Origin: Kaistia hirudinis | GTDB lineage: Bacteria > Pseudomonadota > Alphaproteobacteria > Rhizobiales > Kaistiaceae | Direction: 5' to 3' | Length of the DNA stretch: 64,000 bases | NCBI RefSeq assembly: GCF_014196455.1 | Contig: NZ_JACIDS010000004.1 | Span: 682,001 to 746,000 of the forward strand | In this document: piece after piece, positions 26,522 to 37,285 of the stretch | Layout of the letters: each line of letters begins with the position of its first letter | How positions within the stretch are numbered: the first letter of the stretch is position 1 | Program-made: the position numbers and the translations under genes | The notes under the pieces: generated by a model | The model's input: only the letters and a program-made list of their open reading frames with translations | Told to the model about the DNA's origin: nothing | The model's database searches: none

Positions 26522-27430
26522 TCAGCCGCTGCCTCTTCTCGCCTCCAGGAGATCGGACAGGCGCTCGACCACGAGCCCGGGGAGCGGTGCGAGGGCGCCT
26601 CGCGTCCGATGCACGACGGAGATCGTCTGTGTCTTGCCCTTGAGCTCCACGATCGGAACGAAGACAAGCGCACCCGACCGCAAGGGGGCGTCGATATCGA
26701 GTTCGTTGAGGAGGGCGATTCCCTGGTTCGAGGCGGCGAATTGTTTCAGGAATTCAAAGGAATCGGATTCGATGACGGGCTGTATCTGAATATCGTTCCG
26801 CTGGCAGGCATCATCGAACTGGTCGCGGATCAGGACGCCAACGCGTGGCGCGATCAGCGGATAATCCCGGAGGGTGTTCAGCCGCAACGCCGGTTCGCCG
26901 GCGAGCGGATGGCTCGGGAGCATCACGGCGCCATATCTCGTCTCCAGCGAGCTGGCCCGCGTCACGCCGCCGAAATCCGGCAGATCGAAGGCAAAGCCGA
27001 GATCGAAGTCCCCTGCGGCGACGACGCCCATGATGTCGTCGGCATCCATCACGCTCACCATGAGGCGAATGAATGGGCGTTCGGCGCGCAGTTCCATCAG
27101 AGCCTTCGACAGGACGTCACAGGCAAGACCGCCGACAGTCGCTATGGATGCGCTCGGGAAGCGATAGTCCCGCAGGCGGTCGATGCGCTCCGAGCTCCAT
27201 TTGTAGTCTTTCAACGTCTTGCGGACATGGGCGATGATGATCTCGCCCGCCGCCGTAAGACGTAGGCCATGGGGCAGGCGCTCAAACAGCGGTGTGCCGA
27301 CCTCGTCTTCAAAGGCGATGATCTGCCGGTTTACTGCGGAAGAAGCGACGTTCAGCTTGGCTGCCGCCTTGCGGATCGAACCCGACCGGGCGACCTCGTC
27401 CAGGTAACGCAGCAGACGCGCATGCAGCAT
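26522..27430 (-). CDS. LysR-family transcriptional regulator
   Basis: 302 aa. The N-terminal winged HTH reads LLRYLDEVARSGSIRKAAAK followed by LNVASSAVNRQIIAFEDEVG and LFERLPHGLRLTAAGE, the classic LysR pattern. The remainder is the two-lobed LysR effector domain. The ATG at 27430 starts the protein; a TTG one codon earlier is possible. It is transcribed in the same direction as the ECF operon, 110 bp upstream of the S-component gene, and is the likely regulator of it. Confidence 0.9.
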   Translation of the reverse strand: MLHARLLRYLDEVARSGSIRKAAAKLNVASSAVNRQIIAFEDEVGTPLFERLPHGLRLTAAGEIIIAHVRKTLKDYKWSSERIDRLRDYRFPSASIATVGGLACDVLSKALMELRAERPFIRLMVSVMDADDIMGVVAAGDFDLGFAFDLPDFGGVTRASSLETRYGAVMLPSHPLAGEPALRLNTLRDYPLIAPRVGVLIRDQFDDACQRNDIQIQPVIESDSFEFLKQFAASNQGIALLNELDIDAPLRSGALVFVPIVELKGKTQTISVVHRTRGALAPLPGLVVERLSDLLEARRGSG

Positions 27431-27433
27431 CAA

Positions 27434-27813
27434 GGCAGCTCCAGCAGGGCAGCAATGACGGGTGTCCCGACCGTTCGCGGCCGACTCTGGTGTGATGCTT
27501 GCCGGGAATCAATCTCGGTTTCAGAAGCTGTCGCCGCTTCGATAGTCCCGTCTGACCTGAATACCGAAACGCCAACCACGCGGACAAGGCCCAGATCGCG
27601 TTCCCCACTCCACGCCTCGCTCTCCGCGGCGCCCACCAGCCCGACGGCCTGCGGAAATGAAACTGCTTCCCCATCCGCTTGAGCGCACCGGGATTGGCCG
27701 TATTGCAGGTATCCGCCGGTGCGTCGGCAAGGCGCGGATCGTTCCCCGAATGGGTGCCTACGCCGCGAACAAGAATGCGGTTCGCACACTCATGGAAGCG
27801 CTGCGGCAAAAGT
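27434..27813. other. Intergenic gap without a recognised gene
   Basis: About 380 bp between the LysR gene and the end of the MocR pseudogene. Several short overlapping frames exist on both strands but none has a ribosome site or recognisable sequence. Confidence 0.3.
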
Positions 27814-29212
27814 TCATACGACGAGGGTCGAGACGTCGGGTCGCTGGGAGAGGATATGGGAGAGGATATCGAGGCTCTGCTTCAGGGCCTCGGCGCTGCG
27901 TGGGGCGCCGAGGCCGAGGCGCACCGCTTCTGGCGCATCGGCAACGGCAAAGGCGTCACTGGGGACGAGACCGACACCCTCGGCTCGCAACCTCGCGACG
28001 AGAGCCCCGCGCGTCCAGTGCTCCGGCAAGTTCAGCCAGGCGTGGAATGCCCCTGGCGACATCTGGACACCACCGTCGAGGCTTGATCGCACGATTGCCT
28101 GTCTCGCCTTCGTCTCGCGTCGGATGGCATCGAGGGTCGCGTCCGCCGTGCCGGTTTCGAGCCATCGCGTCGCCAGTGCCGCCGTCAGCGGCGAGGCCAT
28201 CGAGGCGGTGGCGCGGATTGCGACCATGAGGGACGCGGCGTCCCCGGCGCTGGGGGCCACGAGATAGGCCACGCGGAGGGCGGGCGAAAGGCATTTGGAG
28301 AGGCCGGCTATGTAGTAGACGACATCCTCGCCGATCGCCGCGAGCGGCGGCGGAGCATCGGGGGCGAGGGCGCCATAGGCATCGTCCTCGATGATCCTCA
28401 CGCCGTGGCGCCGCGCAATGTCGACGAGGCGCCGCCGACGGTCCAGCGGAACTGTCGTGGTCGTCGGATTATGCAGGGTCGGATTGACGCAAAGGACTTT
28501 CGGCTTTCTGCGGAGGCAGAGCTCCTCGAATGCGTCGGGAATGATGCCGCTTGCGTCGAGCGTGACGGGATCGACGCCGAGCCTCATATGCGCTGCCGCC
28601 GCGAGCAGGCCGGGATAGGTCAGCGCCTCGGCGGCGATGGTGTCTCCCGGAGCTGCGAGAACACCGAGGAGCGCCAGCAAGGCGCCCTGAGCCCCCGGGC
28701 AGACAAGGATCCGCTCGGGCGCGCGCGTGCCAAGGCGCGCCTCCAGCCAGCGCGCTCCGGCTTCGCGATCGCGCATGGTCCCCCCCCGGCGCCTGGTACC
28801 GCAGGAGCAGGTCCAGTCCGTCATTGCCCCTGAGGCCGCCGAGTTCTTCCCACATGCGCGCAACCAGCGCCGGATCATCGAAGTGAGGCGGCAGGTTCAT
28901 GCTCATGTCGACGAGGCCGCCGCGATCGGATGAGGCGTCGCGTCTGCGCGACCGGACGAATGTCCCCTGTCCGACGCGTCCGACGACGAGGCCGCGCCGG
29001 CCCGCCTCGGCATAGGCGCGGCCGACCGTCGTGAAGTCGATCCCGAGGGCCTCGGCGAGGGCGCGCTGCGTCGGCAGGCGGAAGCCATCACCAAGGCGGC
29101 CGGCGAGGATGTCGGCGGCGAGCGCATCGGCGATGGCGGCGTAGAGGGGGCCGGCGCCCTTGGAGAGCCGGGGTACCCAACTTGTCGCAGCTGCATCAAG
29201 ATCGGTTGTCAT
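27814..29212 (-). pseudogene. MocR-type regulator (GntR HTH plus aminotransferase fold) split by a frameshift
   Basis: The N-terminal part (from 29212) has the GntR winged HTH: PLYAAIADALAADILAGRLG, RLPTQRALAEALGIDFTTVG and GQGTFVRSRR. The C-terminal part, in another frame (to 27814), has the class I aminotransferase fold with PGAQGALLALLGVLA, NPTLHNPTTTTV, IIEDDAYGAL and the PLP-lysine region YYIAGLSKCLSPALRVAYLV. The frames join at a run of eight C on the plus strand (28780-28787). With seven bases the reading frame is continuous (RYQAPGGTMRDREAG). It is divergent from the aminolevulinate-synthase gene, its probable target. A real mutation, phase variation or a sequencing error are all possible. 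Confidence 0.85.
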
Positions 29213-29257
29213 GCATTCAATCTCCCAATATAGGTAAATTGCATGTTTCTTGATGCA
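29192..29257. promoter_or_regulatory. Inverted repeats in the MocR/ALAS divergent promoter
   Basis: A perfect 9-bp inverted repeat TGCATCAAG (29192-29200) and CTTGATGCA (29249-29257) brackets the start of the MocR gene, with further ATGCAT-like elements at 29211 and 29239 between the arms. MocR regulators commonly bind repeated sites in the divergent promoter of the gene they control. Operator role is inferred. Confidence 0.45.
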
Positions 29258-29295
29258 TCCTCAAGTGGCGAATGTTCCCGCGCCGGGAGTGATAG

Positions 29296-30471
29296 ATGGA
29301 CATCGACGCGCGTCTTGCCGGCCTGATCGCAGACATGAAGCTGGAGGGCCGGTATCGCACCTTCATCGAGCTCGAGCGGCTGGCTGGCGAATTTCCGTCG
29401 GCCCTCTGGCATGGGCCGGACGGGGCGCAGCGCGTGACGGTGTGGTGCAGCAACGACTATCTCGGCATGGGCCAGAACGCCGCCGTTCTCGGCGCCATGC
29501 ACCGGGCGATCGATGCGTCGGGTGCCGGGACCGGCGGCACGCGCAACATCTCCGGCACCAATCGCCAGCATGTCGCGCTCGAGACTGCGCTTGCCGATCT
29601 GCACGACAAGGAGGCAGCGCTCGTCTTCACGTCCGGGTGGATTTCGAACCTCGCCGCACTCGGCACGCTCGGACGCGTGCTCCCCGATGCCGTCATCTTC
29701 TCCGACGCGCTCAACCACAATTCGATGATCGAAGGCATCCGCCGTTCGGGCGCGGAAAAGTTCATCTTCCGCCACAACGATCCGAGCCACCTGGACGAAC
29801 TGATGTCGGCGGTCGATCCGGCGCGTCCCAAGATCGTGGCTTTCGAGAGCGTCTACAGCATGGATGGCGACATCGCGCCGATCGCCGCGATCTGCGATGT
29901 CGCCGAGCGTCACGGTGCGCTGACCTATCTCGACGAGGTCCATGCCGTCGGCCTTTATGGCGAGCGCGGCGGCGGCATTGCCGATCGCGAGGGATTGTCG
30001 CATCGGCTGACCATCATCGAAGGGACACTTGCCAAGGCGTTCGGCGTCATGGGCGGATATATCGCCGGCCCCGCGCTGCTGGTCGATGTCGTGCGTAGCC
30101 TCGCGGACAGCTTCATCTTCACCACGTCGCTCTGTCCGCATCTGGCCGCCGGAGCGCTGGCCGCCGTCGAGGAGGTGAGGGCGCATCCGGAACAGCGCCG
30201 CCTCCAGGAGCGCAATGTCGCGATGTTGAAGGCCATGATGCAGGCCGAGGGCATTCCCGTGCTCGACACGCCGAGCCACATCCTGCCGGTCATCATCGGT
30301 GATGCCCATCTCTGCCGGCAGACGAGCGAGCGTCTCATCGCCGACCATGGCATCTATGTGCAGCCGATCAACTATCCGACGGTCGCGCGCGGCCACGCGG
30401 TGTCACCGTCAGGTCATTGCCGACATAGGTCAGCGCATAGTTCGACGATGCGGCGAGCGAGCCCTGCGTGA
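29296..30471 (+). CDS. 5-aminolevulinate synthase-like enzyme, 3'-truncated at a recombination junction
   Basis: PLP-dependent alpha-oxoamine synthase that joins glycine and succinyl-CoA. Conserved blocks: [66 protein letters not shown] and the PLP lysine in [17 protein letters not shown]. It ends correctly as far as [14 protein letters not shown] (~residue 367); then the homologous C-terminus (normally an RLR...TP block and about 40 residues) is replaced by [17 protein letters not shown], which is the antisense of the adjacent adhesin gene. The product would lack part of the C-terminal domain and is probably inactive. Whether this was the housekeeping hemA or an accessory copy is not known. 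Confidence 0.88.
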   Translation: MDIDARLAGLIADMKLEGRYRTFIELERLAGEFPSALWHGPDGAQRVTVWCSNDYLGMGQNAAVLGAMHRAIDASGAGTGGTRNISGTNRQHVALETALADLHDKEAALVFTSGWISNLAALGTLGRVLPDAVIFSDALNHNSMIEGIRRSGAEKFIFRHNDPSHLDELMSAVDPARPKIVAFESVYSMDGDIAPIAAICDVAERHGALTYLDEVHAVGLYGERGGGIADREGLSHRLTIIEGTLAKAFGVMGGYIAGPALLVDVVRSLADSFIFTTSLCPHLAAGALAAVEEVRAHPEQRRLQERNVAMLKAMMQAEGIPVLDTPSHILPVIIGDAHLCRQTSERLIADHGIYVQPINYPTVARGHAVSPSGHCRHRSAHSSTMRRASPA

Positions 30472-33400
30472 TCGCATAGGCGCCGACACTCGACATCGAG
30501 GACGCCGACGTGGCCAGGCCGCCGCTGAGCTGGTCGCCATTGACGAGACCCATGCCGCCAATGTCGTAGGTCAGCCCCGGAACGCTGTTGCCATAGATCA
30601 TCGACTGCGCGTCGGCCGTCACGGTCAGCGCGCGGGTCGTGACGTCGAACGCGCCGTTCTCATAGGTGATGATGTAGTTGCCCGCCGCCGCGCCGCCGAG
30701 GATCCCATTGGCAGCGGTGGTGACGTAGCTCGTGCCGACATTCGAGGTTGAGGTCGCGTCGGTGGAGACTCCGACGCCCGTCAGCAGATTGTCGCCCTGC
30801 CCATTCTTCCAGCCGGAGACCGAGTAGCCGAGCGAGGGGACGGAATTGCCATAGATCATGCTGCCATCGTCGGCGGTCACGGTCAGCGTCGCAGGTTTCA
30901 CCTCGAAGCTGCCATTCACATAGCTGAGCACATAATTGCCAGTCGCCGCGCCACCGAGCGAACCGCCGCTCGCGCTCGTGACGTAGCCATTGCCCACATT
31001 GGAGAGCGCCGTGGCATCGGTCGAAACGCCGACGCCGGTCAGGAGCGCATCGGTCTGGTTGTTCTTCCAACCCGAGACGGAATAGCCAAGCGAGGGCGTA
31101 TCGCCATAGTCCATCTGACCGTCGTTGGCAGTCACGGTCAGGGTTGCCGGCTTCACCTCGAAGCTGCCATTCACATAGGTGATCGTATAATTGCCGGTCG
31201 CCGCACCTCCGAGGGCGCCGCCGGTCGCGCTGGTGATGTAGCCGTTGCCGACATTGGAAAGCGCCGTGGCATTGGTCGAAACATCGACGCCAGTCAGGAG
31301 CGCATCGGTCTGGCTGTTCTTCCAGCCGGAGACGGAATAGCCAAGCGAAGGCGTATCGCCATAGTTCATCTGGCCATTGTCGGCGGTCACGGTCAGCGTC
31401 GCCTTGTCGACGCTGACCGTCGAACCGGCATGATAGGTGAAGACGCGATAGGTGACGCCGCCGGCGCTGGTCTGGCTCGAATTACCGTTTGCAAGCGTGA
31501 CGATATGGTCGCCGGCCGAGAGCGTCGGATCGATGGCGATGGACGTGCCGAGCGGATTGAGGCTGTCGCCGTCCGGACCGAAGACATAGCTATTTGGCCC
31601 ACCGGCACCCGAAGTCGATGTCACCGTCGCGGTCGAATCGCCATAGGTCGAACTTGCGGTCGCCGACCTGACCCAGACGACGGGCGTCACCGCATAGAGT
31701 TCGGGATAGTAGCCGGCGCTCGGCGGCGCCCAGACCGTGTCGAAATCCCAGCCTGCGGCCGAGGCCAGCGTCATGAAGGAGGCGGTGTCCTGGAACTGCG
31801 CCATCGTCAGGCCGGTGACCCCGGTGATGCCGGCACAGGCGGTGCCGACCCCGCAGGACTGATCTGTCACCAGGGTATCCCAGAAATTGCCGGAATAGCT
31901 GGTGGTGCCGCCGTCATAGCCCACCAGCCCCCCGACCGTGCTGGTGCCGGTGACCTGGTTGGCAGCATAGCTGCGCTCGATCGTGACGGTACCGGAGGAA
32001 AAGGTGTCGCTGCGCCCGACTAAGCCGCCGACATCGCTGCTGCCGCTTACGGAGCCCACGGCATAGGAGTCGGCGATGATGGTCGTGCCGCCATACCCTC
32101 CGAAAGCGTGACCAACGAGGCCGCCCACCAAAGCACCGCCTTGGATCACGACATCGGCATAGGATTGCTCGATCTTCGCTGTTCCGTCGACGGCAGCGTA
32201 CAAATAGCCGAATAGCCCGCCGGCAACGCTGCCCGTCGAGGTGACTTTGCCCGTCACATAGGTCCGCGCGACGCTGAGCTCGCCCGAAGCGGCTACCGAG
32301 AATCCGACGAGGCCGCCGACGGTGCCCTTACCGGTCACATCGATATGGGTCAGCCCCAGATCGAGGATCGTCGCGTTCCCCGCGCGCCCGAACAGGGCAA
32401 CACTGTCCCTGTCGGGACGGTCGATGGTCAGCTTGTCGATCACATGGCCCTGACCGTCCAGCGTGCCGTAGAACCCGTTGTTCGCATTGAGCGCCGCCCC
32501 GTCGCTATCGGTGCCGAGCGGCACGAAGCCTCTGGTGCTCCACATGTCGGCAGCGTTGGCGCCGTCGGTCGCGCTGGCATCGACATCGGCGCCGAGCGTA
32601 TAGGTCGCGCCGAGGTCCAGCGCGATCAGCTGCAGCTGATGCGCATTGGTGATAGTCGTCTGGTATTCCGAGCGAAGGAACGGGCGGGTCTCCCCGTCGA
32701 TCATGTACCAGGTACTGCCGAAGTCGAGATTGGCGTATGTCGACTGCTTGTAGCGGTTCGAGGCGTCGATGCCCGTGACGTTTGTCGTCGTGCCGCTTCC
32801 ATCGCCAGCCGTCGGGCTGGCCTGTCCTGTCGAATCGGTGTCCCAATAGCTGTTGGTGATCAGTCCCTCATTCAGGCCGGTGATCCCGCCGACGACGTCT
32901 CCCGATACCAGGCCGGACGCATAGGAGGTTACAATCTTGCCGATATTACGCCCGACGAGCCCGCCTCCGTCGGCCGCTGAGGTGACCGAGACGAGGGAAT
33001 AGGCATTGGTGAGCGTGCCATAATAGTAGTTTTGACCGAGAATGCCGCCGATCTGCGCTGCGCCCTGGATGGAGCCGGACGCGTAGACGTCGGAGACCGC
33101 GCCGCCGCTATACCCGACGACTGCGCCAGCTATCAAATCGGCGGTTATGTCGACGTTCGTCAGCCCGACGCCACGAATGATCGAACCGTCGTCGGTATAG
33201 CCGAAGAGCCCGACGAAAGCATCATCCGGCCGGTCGATGGTCAGCCCGTCGATCACGTGGCCCTGGCCGTCGAAGATCCCCTTGAACCTTGTGGCATAGC
33301 TCGTGCCGATCGGTGCAAAGCCGGCGCCGCTGTTCCACGTCGCGGTCCCGCTCGCGTCGATGTCGCGTCCAAGGGCATACGTGCCGCCGAGATTGGTATT

Positions 33401-35296
33401 GATCGCCTGGAGGTCATCGACATTGTTGACCAGCATATAGGCTGTCAGCGGAGTGTAGCCACCTCCCATGTAGCCGGAATAGTCAGTCGGGTTCGCGTAG
33501 CTCGACGGATTGCAAAAGATCGACACACCACCGGGGACGACAATCGACCCGCCGGAGCCGAACGACACCGTGCCGGCGCCGGTGCCGGTATTGTCCGCCC
33601 GCAGGACCAACGACCCACCCACCCCGGCTGAGATCGCCGCATTGACCACGATGTCGTGATAGGCGGAGAGTTCCAGCGTCGTCCCCAGGCCATCCCAGTA
33701 GATCAGGGACGCAACGGTGATGTCGCCGGCCTGCTCGCCACCCGAGCCGGTTGTCACCCTGACATTAGCTCCCTGCAACGCCCCTCTGAGCGAAACGGCA
33801 TTGAGCACGCTGTCGTTGGCATTGGCGTTGAAGCCGGACATGCCGCTCGACGCGGCATCGGTGATCGTCAGATTGTAGGGGTCGAGCAGCAGCCAGCCGA
33901 AGGCGCCGCTTGCGCTGCTCAAATCCACCGTGCCGGTGAAATCGAGCACCGCCTTGCCCGAAACCTCCGCATCGCCACCGGCGCCGGAACCCGAGCCTGT
34001 GGAGAGGATCGTGCCGGCGAACTGCGTATACTGATCCGACCAGACGACGACGTTGCCCCCGGCGCCTTCGCTGCTGCTCGCATCGAGGATGGCGCCGGCC
34101 GCCACGCTCGTCGTCTGAGCATTGGCGACCGCTTCGGCGAGATATTTGGTGTCGGCATTGGTGCCGCCCTGATAATCGCCGCCGACCAGGATGACGCCGC
34201 CGAGCGCGCCGCTGACATCGAGCTTTGCCGTCGCGAGGATCGAGACGCCCTTGCCGGTCGCGACGATGGTGCCGCCATCGCCTCCGCCCTCTCCCGCCGC
34301 ATCGAGCATCGCCGATATGGCCACGTCGCCGCCCGAAATGCGGATGTCGCCGCCCTTGCTCTTGCCATTGCCGACCGATCGCTTGGCGGACAGCTTCTGC
34401 GCGACCTTGACCGACCCGCCGTCGCCGGCGGTCAGGAAGATCCGCCCGCCTTTGCTGGCGACGCCGGTCGCCTTGGTGATGCTGCTGGTATTGCCGGCGA
34501 GCGCATAAACATTGCCGCCATTGGCACGCAGCTCGACATTCGCCGCCTGGATGACGCCGGAGGTGCTCGCCTCCGTATCGCCGCCGCCGACCTTGACCAG
34601 GAACTTGCCGTCGGACAGCGCTGCGTCGCGCATCAGGACTTCATAGCCGGCCGCAAGCGCGGCCGTGCCATTCGGCGCAGTGATCGTGCCCTCATTGCCG
34701 ACCTTGCGGGCGAACAGCGCGACATCACCGCCCAGGGCTCCGATGGAGCCGTAATTGATCACGGCCGCCTGGCTGTCGCCCTTGAAGGTCATCGCGCCCT
34801 GGGCGTTGAACTCCGCGTCCGAGACGTCGAGCGTCGAGGCGATGAAGGAGCCGCCGGTCGAGATCACGCCGCTCGACCCGATGACGATACCCGAAGGATT
34901 GACCAGATAGACGCTGCCGGAGGCGGAAAGCACACCGTCGATCTGCGAGGGCGTGAAGCCGGTGACACGGTTCAGCGTCGCGCCGGAACCATTGGCGAAG
35001 GTGACGGAATTGCCCGCGCCAATCGAAAAGCTTTGCCAGTTCAGGATCGCGGTTGGCGACGATTGATCGACGCGCAGATTTCCGGACGGTGAGGCTGCTA
35101 TCGCGGCGCTGCCGGAAACGACCTCCCCTCCGGTTGGCAGCGTGCCGTCGGCTTGCGCCGATCCGGAAAGGCCAATCCCCAGAAGGAAGGGGGTGAGATA
35201 GGTAGCGCTCGCCAACAGCGCGGCACGCGTCGATGCCGACCGACCCAAAACAATCTTCCGCCCGGCCCGCCGCATGAACCTGCCCCCGCCTTCCAT
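30368..35296 (-). CDS. Filamentous-haemagglutinin-like adhesin (two-partner-secretion), 3' end truncated
   Basis: 1642 aa, large secreted adhesin. An extended signal region ([23 protein letters not shown]) leads into a TPS/haemagglutinin N-domain with [39 protein letters not shown] and [18 protein letters not shown] (residues ~50-245). The middle (~residues 685-1130) has GLUG-type repeats such as [10 protein letters not shown]; the C-terminal 320 residues are MBG-type repeats. It stops after [19 protein letters not shown], where the last residues are antisense of the neighbouring synthase gene, so the original 3' end is missing. An ATG at 35275 is an alternative start. No TpsB outer-membrane partner gene is visible in the window. 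Confidence 0.88.
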   Translation of the reverse strand: MEGGGRFMRRAGRKIVLGRSASTRAALLASATYLTPFLLGIGLSGSAQADGTLPTGGEVVSGSAAIAASPSGNLRVDQSSPTAILNWQSFSIGAGNSVTFANGSGATLNRVTGFTPSQIDGVLSASGSVYLVNPSGIVIGSSGVISTGGSFIASTLDVSDAEFNAQGAMTFKGDSQAAVINYGSIGALGGDVALFARKVGNEGTITAPNGTAALAAGYEVLMRDAALSDGKFLVKVGGGDTEASTSGVIQAANVELRANGGNVYALAGNTSSITKATGVASKGGRIFLTAGDGGSVKVAQKLSAKRSVGNGKSKGGDIRISGGDVAISAMLDAAGEGGGDGGTIVATGKGVSILATAKLDVSGALGGVILVGGDYQGGTNADTKYLAEAVANAQTTSVAAGAILDASSSEGAGGNVVVWSDQYTQFAGTILSTGSGSGAGGDAEVSGKAVLDFTGTVDLSSASGAFGWLLLDPYNLTITDAASSGMSGFNANANDSVLNAVSLRGALQGANVRVTTGSGGEQAGDITVASLIYWDGLGTTLELSAYHDIVVNAAISAGVGGSLVLRADNTGTGAGTVSFGSGGSIVVPGGVSIFCNPSSYANPTDYSGYMGGGYTPLTAYMLVNNVDDLQAINTNLGGTYALGRDIDASGTATWNSGAGFAPIGTSYATRFKGIFDGQGHVIDGLTIDRPDDAFVGLFGYTDDGSIIRGVGLTNVDITADLIAGAVVGYSGGAVSDVYASGSIQGAAQIGGILGQNYYYGTLTNAYSLVSVTSAADGGGLVGRNIGKIVTSYASGLVSGDVVGGITGLNEGLITNSYWDTDSTGQASPTAGDGSGTTTNVTGIDASNRYKQSTYANLDFGSTWYMIDGETRPFLRSEYQTTITNAHQLQLIALDLGATYTLGADVDASATDGANAADMWSTRGFVPLGTDSDGAALNANNGFYGTLDGQGHVIDKLTIDRPDRDSVALFGRAGNATILDLGLTHIDVTGKGTVGGLVGFSVAASGELSVARTYVTGKVTSTGSVAGGLFGYLYAAVDGTAKIEQSYADVVIQGGALVGGLVGHAFGGYGGTTIIADSYAVGSVSGSSDVGGLVGRSDTFSSGTVTIERSYAANQVTGTSTVGGLVGYDGGTTSYSGNFWDTLVTDQSCGVGTACAGITGVTGLTMAQFQDTASFMTLASAAGWDFDTVWAPPSAGYYPELYAVTPVVWVRSATASSTYGDSTATVTSTSGAGGPNSYVFGPDGDSLNPLGTSIAIDPTLSAGDHIVTLANGNSSQTSAGGVTYRVFTYHAGSTVSVDKATLTVTADNGQMNYGDTPSLGYSVSGWKNSQTDALLTGVDVSTNATALSNVGNGYITSATGGALGGAATGNYTITYVNGSFEVKPATLTVTANDGQMDYGDTPSLGYSVSGWKNNQTDALLTGVGVSTDATALSNVGNGYVTSASGGSLGGAATGNYVLSYVNGSFEVKPATLTVTADDGSMIYGNSVPSLGYSVSGWKNGQGDNLLTGVGVSTDATSTSNVGTSYVTTAANGILGGAAAGNYIITYENGAFDVTTRALTVTADAQSMIYGNSVPGLTYDIGGMGLVNGDQLSGGLATSASSMSSVGAYAITQGSLAASSNYALTYVGNDLTVTPRGRARPSDS
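30620..31405 (-). repeat. Tandem MBG-type repeats inside the adhesin
   Basis: About three 255-bp units (about 85 codons each, beginning [12 protein letters not shown]) repeat in tandem with high DNA identity; further diverged units flank them. Corresponding points fall near 30870, 31125 and 31380. They are MBG-type beta domains found in bacterial surface proteins. Such arrays change copy number by recombination. Confidence 0.8.
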
Positions 35297-35389
35297 GCCG
35301 AAGGCGATTGCCCCACTCGTGCCTCAGCGGATGGAAGGATAGGTCGAACGGCGATGCGTCTCCCATCCGCTAAACAGAGGAAGCGGCAG

Positions 35390-36193
35390 CTAAGCGTTGC
35401 GCGGTGTGGGAGATTTGCCATGCGGGCGATTGAGCCAGACGCTCATCAGGCCGGCCCGGCTCCGGACCCCGAACTTGCGAAAGACGCTGGTGACGTGCTG
35501 GTGCGCGGTCGAGGGCGCGATGTCGAGCAGCCGGCCGATCTCCTTTTCCGAAGCTTCGGTCAGGAGAAGCTGCAGGATTCGCCTTTCCATCGGCGTCAGC
35601 GGCGAGGATGCGGTCAGCAGGCCGTGGCCCAGCATCATGCGCCGCTGGAACCACTTGATGCCACGGAGCGCATAGGTGAGCCGTGCGATCGCGACATCGG
35701 AAAAAACCTCGCCGGAATAAAATCCGAAATGCGATTTGCAATCCTCATTGATCGGAAACGCCACGAACACGGCGTCGTGAATCCCGACCCGGCCATAGTG
35801 ACGCTCGAAGAAGGGGGAACCGAACCAGTCAGGCGCCAATTCGCGGCGGAAGGAGTAGGTGCGGAAGGTCCCTACGTCCCGCATCGGCAGCAGGAAGGAG
35901 GGGTCGATCTCGCGCCGCTCCCAGACCTTCAGAATGTCCCGGAAATGCTGCTCGTCCGGCGCGGGCACGATCGGCACCAGCGCCTGGACCGCGCCGACGC
36001 GCCAGCCCTGTAGCGGATCCTTGCGTCCAGAACCATCCAGGCGGACCGCCCCGGCCCAGGTTGCATTCCACGCGCCGGAAAGCTCGCAGAGCGCGCCCAT
36101 GAGGAAGCTGGCAGCCTGTTCAGTCTGGCGGGCCTCGAAATCGGACAGCGTGTCCCAGATGAGATGAATGCGTTCCTGTGCCAACTGATCCAC
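35390..36193 (-). CDS. LuxR-type HTH transcriptional regulator
   Basis: 267 aa from the GTG at 36193, which has an AGGGG upstream; an open frame continues to 36415 but its extra N-terminus is low-complexity and unlike the family. The C-terminal LuxR HTH is clear: LTPMERRILQLLLTEASEKE, IGRLLDIAPSTAHQHVTSVF and RKFGVRSRAGLMSVWL. The N-terminal ~180 residues form a sensor-like domain rich in aromatic residues with no autoinducer-binding signature that can be recognised. It is adjacent to, and in the same orientation as, the adhesin gene (stop 35390, adhesin start 35275-35296), so control of adhesin expression is plausible. Confidence 0.8.
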   Translation of the reverse strand: MDQLAQERIHLIWDTLSDFEARQTEQAASFLMGALCELSGAWNATWAGAVRLDGSGRKDPLQGWRVGAVQALVPIVPAPDEQHFRDILKVWERREIDPSFLLPMRDVGTFRTYSFRRELAPDWFGSPFFERHYGRVGIHDAVFVAFPINEDCKSHFGFYSGEVFSDVAIARLTYALRGIKWFQRRMMLGHGLLTASSPLTPMERRILQLLLTEASEKEIGRLLDIAPSTAHQHVTSVFRKFGVRSRAGLMSVWLNRPHGKSPTPRNA

Positions 36194-36370
36194 CCAAGTC
36201 TGCCCCTGATGATCCCTCGTTGATAACTGGACTCGGTACACCTTGTGGTCTGTTCTGGACCGTGTTGCAAACTCGTGCGAGGGCAGGCAACGCAGCCCAG
36301 CGTGCGAAAAAATTGAGGCCTCGCCGTCGACGCCGGATGTGGCCGCGGACCTGCTCCACCCCCGCCGGCT

Positions 36371-36608
36371 CAGGCGGTCACCCGCACGGGCGATCTTGGG
36401 CGACTCGGAGCGCATCCCCTGGCCTGCGGCGATGCTCGATCATTGGAGGACATCGCCTCCGCTGCAGTGGAAGAACCGATCGATCTGATCGTCACCGACC
36501 CGCCCTACAATGTGCCGATCGATGGCCATGTCGCGGGACTGGGCTCGATCCGGCATCGCGAGTTCGCCTTTGCCTCCGGCGAGATGTCTAGAGCCGAGTT
36601 TACCGCCT
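36371..36608 (+). pseudogene. DNA methyltransferase relic (N6-adenine/cytosine-N4 type fragment)
   Basis: The plus strand encodes, in one frame without a proper start, a piece resembling ParB-associated DNA methylases: TRTGDLGRLGAHPLACGDAR, then LIVTDPPYNVPIDGHVAGLG and REFAFASGEMSRAEFTA. DPPY is the catalytic motif IV. Homology stops abruptly after EFTA and neither the SAM-binding region nor the rest of the protein follows. It is a truncated remnant left beside the tRNA-Ser hotspot. Confidence 0.7.
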
Positions 36609-36998
36609 GTGCGATGCGGCTGTCGCTCCAGCCAGAGGTGTCCCATGGCCTCCCGCAATCAACGTGGCCCGCGTTGTTCAGGCGGCAGCGATGCCTCTGG
36701 TAGCGATGCGAAACCAATAATCTTCGGTGGCGCCGGGCTGACACCTTATTGTCTCCTCCTGCCGCGCTCAGACAGACTCGTAAGCGCTCAGTCTGCGAAC
36801 GCCCAGTTCCGACCGGCCCTGGCTTCGGTACTGCCGAATGCCTGCATGGAGATGCAGCCGAGAAAGCGGCGCGGATTCGGCGGGGAAATCGTCTCCCGAA
36901 ACCACCCCTGCGATGAGGTGTCCGCAAGCCCCGGAAATGACGGGTGAACTCGCTGCGTCAAAAGACCAAAAGAATAACAATATCAATGGTTTATTTAG
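36609..36998. other. Unassigned DNA between methylase relic and tRNA-Ser
   Basis: About 390 bp with no recognisable gene. Frames on both strands are short. It is probably debris from earlier integration events at the tRNA, but no transposase or inverted repeat was identified. Confidence 0.35.
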
Positions 36999-37088
36999 TG
37001 GCGGAGAGGGGGAGATTCGAACTCCCGATACCCTTGCGAGTATGCCGCATTTCGAGTGCGGTGCAATCGACCACTCTGCCACCTCTCC
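36999..37088 (-). tRNA. tRNA-Ser (anticodon CGA), CCA encoded
   Basis: A full class II cloverleaf on the minus strand: acceptor GGAGAGG/CCTCTCC, D-arm GCA...TGC, anticodon stem CCGCA/TGCGG with loop CTCGAAA (anticodon CGA, decodes UCG), a long variable arm (ATACTC GCAA GGGTAT), T-arm GGGAG TTCGAAT CTCCC, discriminator G and encoded CCA. Its 5' 42 bases are duplicated at 47300-47342. It is therefore the attachment site of the downstream island, and its present 5' half and promoter come from the island. Confidence 0.97.
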
Positions 37089-37089
37089 G
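37047..37089. repeat. attL: 43-bp direct repeat, 5' half of tRNA-Ser
   Basis: Identical over 43 bases to 47300-47342; flanks diverge immediately (TGCC vs GATT on the left, TGT vs CGG on the right). It covers tRNA nucleotides 1-42, ending in the anticodon stem just past the loop, where tyrosine integrases commonly recombine. Confidence 0.93.
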
Positions 37090-37137
37090 TGTAATCCAAC
37101 CATTTAAGAACCAAGGCTGAATCGGCGGTCGGGGCGG

Positions 37138-37166
37138 TTATTAGCCCATCGTAGGACGGTCTGCAA
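37138..37166 (-). promoter_or_regulatory. Island-borne promoter now driving tRNA-Ser
   Basis: Read on the minus strand: -35 TTGCAG, 17-bp spacer, -10 TAATAA, about 50 bases upstream of the tRNA 5' end. It lies inside the island (left end). In the excised circle it would point across attP into the integrase gene. Confidence 0.55.
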
Positions 37167-37210
37167 GGGTCGCTGTGGGTATCGTGTTTTGCGCCGTTCT
37201 GATCAATGAG

Positions 37211-37227
37211 TGTGCCGACATTGTGCC
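37211..37227 (+). repeat. Left integrase arm-type sites (paired TGTGCC repeats)
   Basis: TGTGCC occurs at 37211 and 37222, exactly 11 bp apart in direct orientation, followed by a weaker GGTGCC at 37237. The right end of the island has the same pair with the same spacing. This resembles the arm sites of tyrosine integrases. Confidence 0.5.
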
Positions 37228-37285
37228 AGAGACTTCGGTGCCAGATGACGGTTCTCTGGGCGAGAATGGAAGTGTGAACGCCTGT

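Noticed and set aside
30620-31405. Regular ~255-bp repeats considered as a CRISPR-like or satellite array
   Set aside because: They are in-frame protein domain repeats of the adhesin, far longer than CRISPR units.
36768-37103. Minus-strand frame containing GEVAEWSIAPHSKC, and the similar frame at 47264-47455
   Set aside because: These are translations of the tRNA-Ser gene and its att copy, a well-known spurious peptide; no protein is expected.
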